Source of the DNA: Spirodela intermedia
Taxonomy: Eukaryota; Streptophyta; Magnoliopsida; Alismatales; Araceae
NCBI GenBank assembly: GCA_902729315.2
Contig: CACVBZ020000004.1
Coordinates: 1 to 36,172 of the forward strand
Reading direction: 5' to 3'
DNA: 36,172 nt
In this document: positions 32,102-36,172 of the stretch, piece after piece
Position numbering within the stretch: the stretch's first letter is position 1
Layout of the letters: each line of letters begins with the position of its first letter
Translations under genes and position numbers: made by a program
Notes under the pieces: generated by a model
What the model was told of the DNA's origin: nothing
Databases searched by the model: none
Seen by the model: the letters and a program-made list of their open reading frames with translations, nothing else

Positions 32102-33732
32102 TGACGTGACTTAGTCGTTGTATATTAAATCATGCAAATATAAAATTTATAAAACTCGAAAATACGAATTTTTAGATATTTAGAAGTATTTCTAAATAAA
32201 TATATCAATTATAATTCAATAAAACTTCCAAAAATAGTGGTAATTTCCAAGGTCGATCACAGGGATGTAATATAATATTTTGTAATTATTCAGATTTTTT
32301 CTCAAAAAGTCAGAGAGCTTCATCCTTAGGTCCGCGCAGCAAGAGGAGGCTCTTCACCGCATCTAGTACGTTCTCAGGAGGTGGCGACTCGTTCCCGACG
32401 GATCGTCCTCTTTCCGACGACGGCTTGTTCGTCGATCAATCGGAGATGATTTACTCGATGGATTCGCGATCCTTTTATCGCGAATCGTTCAGCAATTTTA
32501 GTAGCAATGCTCCGCGAATTGCGTTGACGAGATTTTCGCCGATGATCTAGCGATTCTGGTTGCTTAATCCTTCACCGGCGATCTGCAGGAAAGTCGCGAT
32601 AATCAGATAAAAAGATATGAATTTTGACTCTAGGAGGATTCAAACCCGTGCCGGTTGTCCGCCCCTTCTGAGGAAGGTGTGATGCGGGTTTAGTCCCACA
32701 TCGGTTGTGCGTCAATTTTTCAGGCGAATATATAGTAATGTTAGCTTTTTAAGCAAAGTCCCTTCTCTCACGTGTACGACCACTTCTTACCTCACAGCCA
32801 GCTGGCCATCAGTGACGTGGAAGGGAAGTGGCGCACACGTGCCCCTATCGGTCCAAGCCGCTCGAGCCCCTGCTCACGGCTACTCCCCGACTGAGCTTCC
32901 GACCCGCTTGCGGGCCCGGCTGGCTGGCGGGTCCCCCCATTTTGTAATATTTTAGTTTCATTTCTTTTTCTTCATTTATCTCAAAAGTAAGATTATAAAA
33001 ATCATATAAATTCATATAAAATCACATAATTACCCAAAAAATCATATTAATCAACTAAAAACCACTTTTCACACTTTAACACAAATATAAGTCTATTTAT
33101 CACGAGTTAAGGCTAAAACTATATTATTTACTATTTATTAACTCATGATAATGAAGACTTATCAACTATCCTCCCAAACGCTCAAGATTTCGGTGCATCG
33201 CCGACGCATCGCTGCCGCGATGTCGGAACTCTATTTTTCTACTTTCAACTTATTATACGCTTCATTTAGTGATAATTTGTGTGATTTTAATTTACCAAAA
33301 TATACTTCGTTCAATTACGATTCTTCTGGCTTTTACAAATCTTAATTTGATTAATTAAATCGTCTTTAATCACTTACATAAAAATCACCGAGTGGAATTC
33401 TGTTTTCGCCTGATTTGCGTTCGCCATGCACTGATATCATCCTGACATCCGCACCCTTATTTCCCTTTTTCGTGAATTTTAAATATATTTTCTTTTCATT
33501 TACTAGTATAAAATTCATAGAAAATAGTATTCTTTGAGGAAAATTTTGAATAATTACCAGATATTATATTACACCTCTATGATCGACCTAGAAAATTACC
33601 ACTATTTTTTTAAGTTTTATTGAATCGTACTTGATATATTTGTTCAGAAATACTTCTAAATATTAGAAAATTTGTATTTTCTAGTTTTACAAATTTTAGA
33701 TTTACGTGATTTAATATACAATGACTAAGTCA
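32102..33732 (-). mobile_element. Gypsy 5' LTR with about 200-bp terminal inverted repeats
   Basis: About 1.63 kb. On the minus strand it starts TGACTTAGTC at 33,732 and ends GACTAAGTCACGTCA at 32,102. The left arm (32,102-32,300) and right arm (33,532-33,732) are reverse complements of each other at roughly 85% over about 200 bp. The middle has a GC-rich core (about 32,330-32,940). The flanks (PBS on one side, copia codons on the other) fix both ends. Confidence 0.65.
32693..32734 (+). promoter_or_regulatory. snRNA-type USE plus TATA pair inside the gypsy LTR
   Basis: GTCCCACATCG (32,693-32,703) is a perfect match to the plant snRNA upstream sequence element, and TATATA follows at 32,729-32,734. 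The 25-bp gap is like Pol III-type plant snRNA promoters. Downstream sequence matches no snRNA I know. The motif also occurs in plant repeats, so function is uncertain. Confidence 0.35.
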
Positions 33733-34180
33733 TATAACCATGCTATTAGCACGCTCTAAGAGTGTCTTGTTCATTTGTTTTACAATTGAATTTTGTTGGA
33801 ATGTTCCCACTATAGTGTAATGTCGAATGATACCTTTGTTTATGTAGAACTCATCAAAATCATTCGAGTAAAATTTCATGGCATTGTCAGTATAGAGGCA
33901 CTTGATTTGCTTTCCAGTCTATTATTCAATCAATACCTTCCATTTCTTAAATGCTAACTCTTCTTCTTGAGAAAGTAAACCCATACTTTTATGAAAAGGT
34001 CATCAATAAATGTCAAAAAAATGATTTGCTCTGTCCTTTGAGATAACTAGAGCAGGACCCCAAAGATCAAAGTAGATATAATCCATTGTACCCTTGGTCT
34101 GATGAACTATAGTGCTGAACCTCACTCTACACTATTTGCTAAACACACAGTGCTCACAAAAGTCTAGTTTACTAATCTTT
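33733..34180 (-). pseudogene. Copia integrase fragment
   Basis: The minus-strand segments ISKLDFCEHCVFSK (the zinc-finger CxxC part), GTMDYIYFDLWGPA (core start, usually YIHxDLWGP) and QQNSIVKQMNKTLLERANSM (end of core, PQQNGVAERxNRTLLERA) are in order. Frames are broken between them. The last codon series is cut by the gypsy LTR at 33,732. Confidence 0.8.
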
Positions 34181-34779
34181 TGACTTGCATTGAAATTTTT
34201 CGTCTTCCTATCAAACACTTCTACATCGAACTTCATTGATGATGTACTTTTAACTACCATTAATAATAAACACAAGAACTGATGTTAAATCTGGCTCTGA
34301 TACTAATTTGTTAAAGTAATACGTCCTATATGGACTTTAGTAGAAGTGATACTTATGACGTGAAGTAAGGTAGGAAAAAGAACAACTCACAGCAAGAGTA
34401 TCGACACAAGAATTTTACATGATTTGGAAGTTGGCCTCTTATGTCCACGGGTGACAACGAAAGTTCTACTAGATGCAAAAAATAATATAAGAGAATCATT
34501 CCTTAAGAACCTAGAGAACAAATCCTTGTTCTTGACCATTCCAAGATCTTAAAGAACGAATCCTTGATCTTGACCCTTTGATGCACTCATCAACCTAAGA
34601 GATCTTTCTTAGAAGCTCTCTCTCAAACATTATTTCTCTATGGTAGAACAAGGGTAGATGGGGGGTTGCTCTTTGATTTTCAAGAGGTGACCCTCTATTT
34701 AGAGGCGCCTGCACCGTTCCGGTTCGTGGCCCACTCAGCTCATAAATGAGCTGTTGAATCTGTGAGAATCAGGCTTTCA
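33733..34779 (-). mobile_element. Third Ty1/copia element: 5' LTR, PBS and integrase fragment
   Basis: On the minus strand: LTR 34,779-34,309 (471 bp, TG...CA, with CTCTAAATAGAGG), then a PBS complementary to initiator tRNA-Met (TAGTATCAGAGCC, about 34,303-34,291). A short gag start (FDVEVFDRKT) follows, and then, after a large internal deletion, integrase sequence to 33,733, where the gypsy element begins. The LTR right end abuts the inverted unit segment at GAGCCAG. Confidence 0.75.
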
Positions 34780-35745
34780 CTGGCTCAGCTGATGGGGAAG
34801 AGATTTCTGCCGGCGCCGCCGTTGCTGCAGCTGCCGTCACAATCTTGGTCTCAGTCCGGATATTCACGTCAAAGAACGAGGAGGATGGCGGTTGGGGGCC
34901 TGCGGCAGCTGCTTCCAGAAAACGGCAGCTGTCACCATCGAACCCGGTCCCTGGATGGTGAACATGGTGGCGAGAGGACGAATGGAAGAAGCAGTTTGGG
35001 TAGGCAATCGTCGACGACGACCGGAAGAAGAAGAAGAAGCAGCCGTTGAAGATGGAGCAGAACAGTCGGCGGCCGCCGTCATCCTTCGCCGGTATGATCA
35101 ATGCGTTCCTCAAGCCCATTCAATTCTAACCTAGAAACTGAGTCAATCGCCTTGCTGCCTCGTCTCCATCCCATCAACTAAGCGTGGCGCACTTCCACGG
35201 GAGAGTCGCTAGTCTGAGGAGAGAGAATATTCCGAATTTGTTTCCATTTTGCTTGCCTTCATTAAGCTCATGGGTCAGGCGAGGGATGCTCTGGGGACGA
35301 ATCTAAAGTCTGGCGGAAAATGGAGTCCGAATTTCCAGTAGATTTTCCTCTCTCCGATGACAGATTCAAAATTATCGGCTCAAGTGGAAAACTTTACGGT
35401 TAGCCCTCTCGAGGAGGGGCGTGTCATGCGCAGGAGACGTATCTGTCAATTTGTCTTTAAAAAACATTAAATTGATGTGAACTAAACAGTAAGAGAACGG
35501 ACGAAGAAACAACGATATTTATCGTCGGAGTAACGAGTCCACGCAACTCGAAATAAAGTAGCCGTCAGTGGAGTCTTGTGGTATAATTAGGTGTTTGCCT
35601 TGTAAGACCATTCTCTGTTCGCGCGGAAGCGAAACCACTGGGTTTCGTCATGTAGACAGCTGCGGCGCACTGTCTAAGGTAAAGCGCTGACCCTATTCTG
35701 GTGTCGAGGTTGTCAAGACATCTAGATCAAAACTATGCCTCGATG
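34780..35745 (-). repeat. Inverted copy of the region upstream of FUT
   Basis: The reverse complement matches about 20,030-20,995 of unit B: it includes the RTETK frame (34,769-35,119 on the minus strand), the AGTGAGCCACAT-type and CATGACGAAACCCAGTGG blocks, and ends at GTACTCAT. It runs opposite to the rest of unit C. Its frame is open over about 110 codons with a poly-Phe stretch expanded by GAA repeats. Confidence 0.75.
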
Positions 35746-35799
35746 AGTACCCCTTTTTTTTTACTTGTATAAATACAGGATTAGTGTCACTGTAACTGA

Positions 35800-36172
35800 T
35801 ATGGAGTTATAAGTTTATCTAATCCTAAGTTTCATTATTTTAAGAATAATTTATCTTATACTTTATAGTAGTTCTTTATTCTACATTGTCCTACTCTCAA
35901 TTGCCACCTTAACAATTATAGGGTTAAAATACATACTAAAAGAATACGTTACCATATCAAAAGAAATTAATGTTATTGTGACTTCTCTTCTTAGACGTCA
36001 CATGGAAATAAAGTATCTCTTTGATGTTTGTACAGAAAAGTCATAGTGATATAAAAATATATTTGAATTTCTACTGATTCTTTTTGTTTCTTCATTCAAC
36101 TCCACCTTAATTTAGCTATTGGTACTATTCCTATTAGAATTATTATGTCGAGCTCTCTTTAATATTGATGTT
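35800..36172 (-). mobile_element. Old copia linker region resumed (unit C)
   Basis: Colinear in plus orientation with about 6,085-6,420 of unit A (shared CTCTCAATTGCCACCT-type and TTCAACTCCACCTTAATT blocks, about 75% by eye). It marks the return of unit C after the 6.5-kb interruption. No open frame. Confidence 0.6.

Larger units (their letters stand above)
29960..33732 (-). mobile_element. Ty3/gypsy retrotransposon remnant (5' LTR, PBS, gag)
   Basis: On the minus strand the order is 5' LTR (33,732 to 32,102), primer-binding site (TGGCGCTGTTGCCGGGGA, 32,097-32,080), leader, and gag (31,799 to about 29,990). Protease, RT, integrase and the 3' LTR are missing, so the left part is deleted. The right end lies exactly inside a copia integrase codon series, showing it inserted into that element. 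The PBS type is that of plant Athila/Tat-related gypsy elements. Confidence 0.8.
26526..36172. repeat. Tandem segmental duplication, unit C (incomplete, rearranged)
   Basis: 26,526-29,165 is colinear with about 1,915-6,060 of unit A (with deletions), and about 35,800-36,172 resumes at about 6,090-6,420 of A in the same orientation. The 6.5 kb between is foreign or inverted material. No FUT sequence is present in the window; if the unit is complete, it would lie beyond the right edge. Confidence 0.7.

Noticed and set aside
35560-35640. tRNA-like stretch with an A-box-like TGGTATAATTAGG and TTTGCCTTGTAAG
   Set aside because: No acceptor stem, T-loop or B box can be fitted, and the copies in units A and B do not conserve it.
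1-36172. CRISPR-like or other prokaryotic systems
   Set aside because: The periodic sequences are microsatellites and LTR fragments; there are no evenly spaced unique spacers, and introns and retroelements show plant nuclear DNA.

Overview
The window is plant nuclear DNA, most likely from a commelinid monocot. The evidence is GC-rich exons with GC-rich third codon positions in AT-rich flanks, plant-type introns with long CT tracts, a GT37 cell-wall fucosyltransferase pair, a GH28 polygalacturonase, and degraded Ty1/copia and Ty3/gypsy retrotransposons. A banana-like or ginger-like order is a guess from general repeat character only.

Layout. Positions 1-704 hold the first two exons of a minus-strand polygalacturonase that runs off the left edge, with its CT-rich promoter to about 1,890. 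The rest is a degenerate tandem array of about 12-kb units. Unit A is about 1,890-14,460, unit B about 14,461-26,525, and unit C about 26,526 to the right edge, where it is incomplete. Each unit opens with the same short marker (positions 1913, 14481 and 26527) and then an old minus-strand copia element. Next come a conserved non-coding block, a shared broken reading frame, a CT...GA hairpin-prone region and, in A and B, a two-exon fucosyltransferase gene.

Genes. Fucosyltransferase copy B (exons 22163-22391 and 23714-25218) reads as an intact 577-residue type II Golgi enzyme. Copy A (exons 10414-10642 and 11057-12561) has an intact catalytic exon but a stop codon at the end of its membrane-anchor exon. 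The two copies differ by about 8% in exon 1, but by only about 2% in exon 2 and about 1% in the adjoining intron. This step points to gene conversion bounded by the intronic CT tract. Xyloglucan-type fucosylation (FUT) and homogalacturonan cleavage (polygalacturonase) are both cell-wall functions, but nothing shows joint regulation.

Mobile DNA. Unit A alone carries a copia-type solo LTR in the FUT promoter, a 1-kb insertion and a block of 5S-rRNA-derived sequence. Unit B alone carries a second copia element with a 144-bp LTR, replacing about 1.6 kb of the unit. Unit C is broken by 6.5 kb of nested material. It contains an inverted LTR, a gag-only gypsy remnant whose LTR has about 200-bp terminal inverted repeats, a copia integrase fragment with its 5' LTR, and an inverted copy of the region upstream of FUT. 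No CRISPR, bacterial or viral system, and no intact tRNA or rRNA gene, was found.
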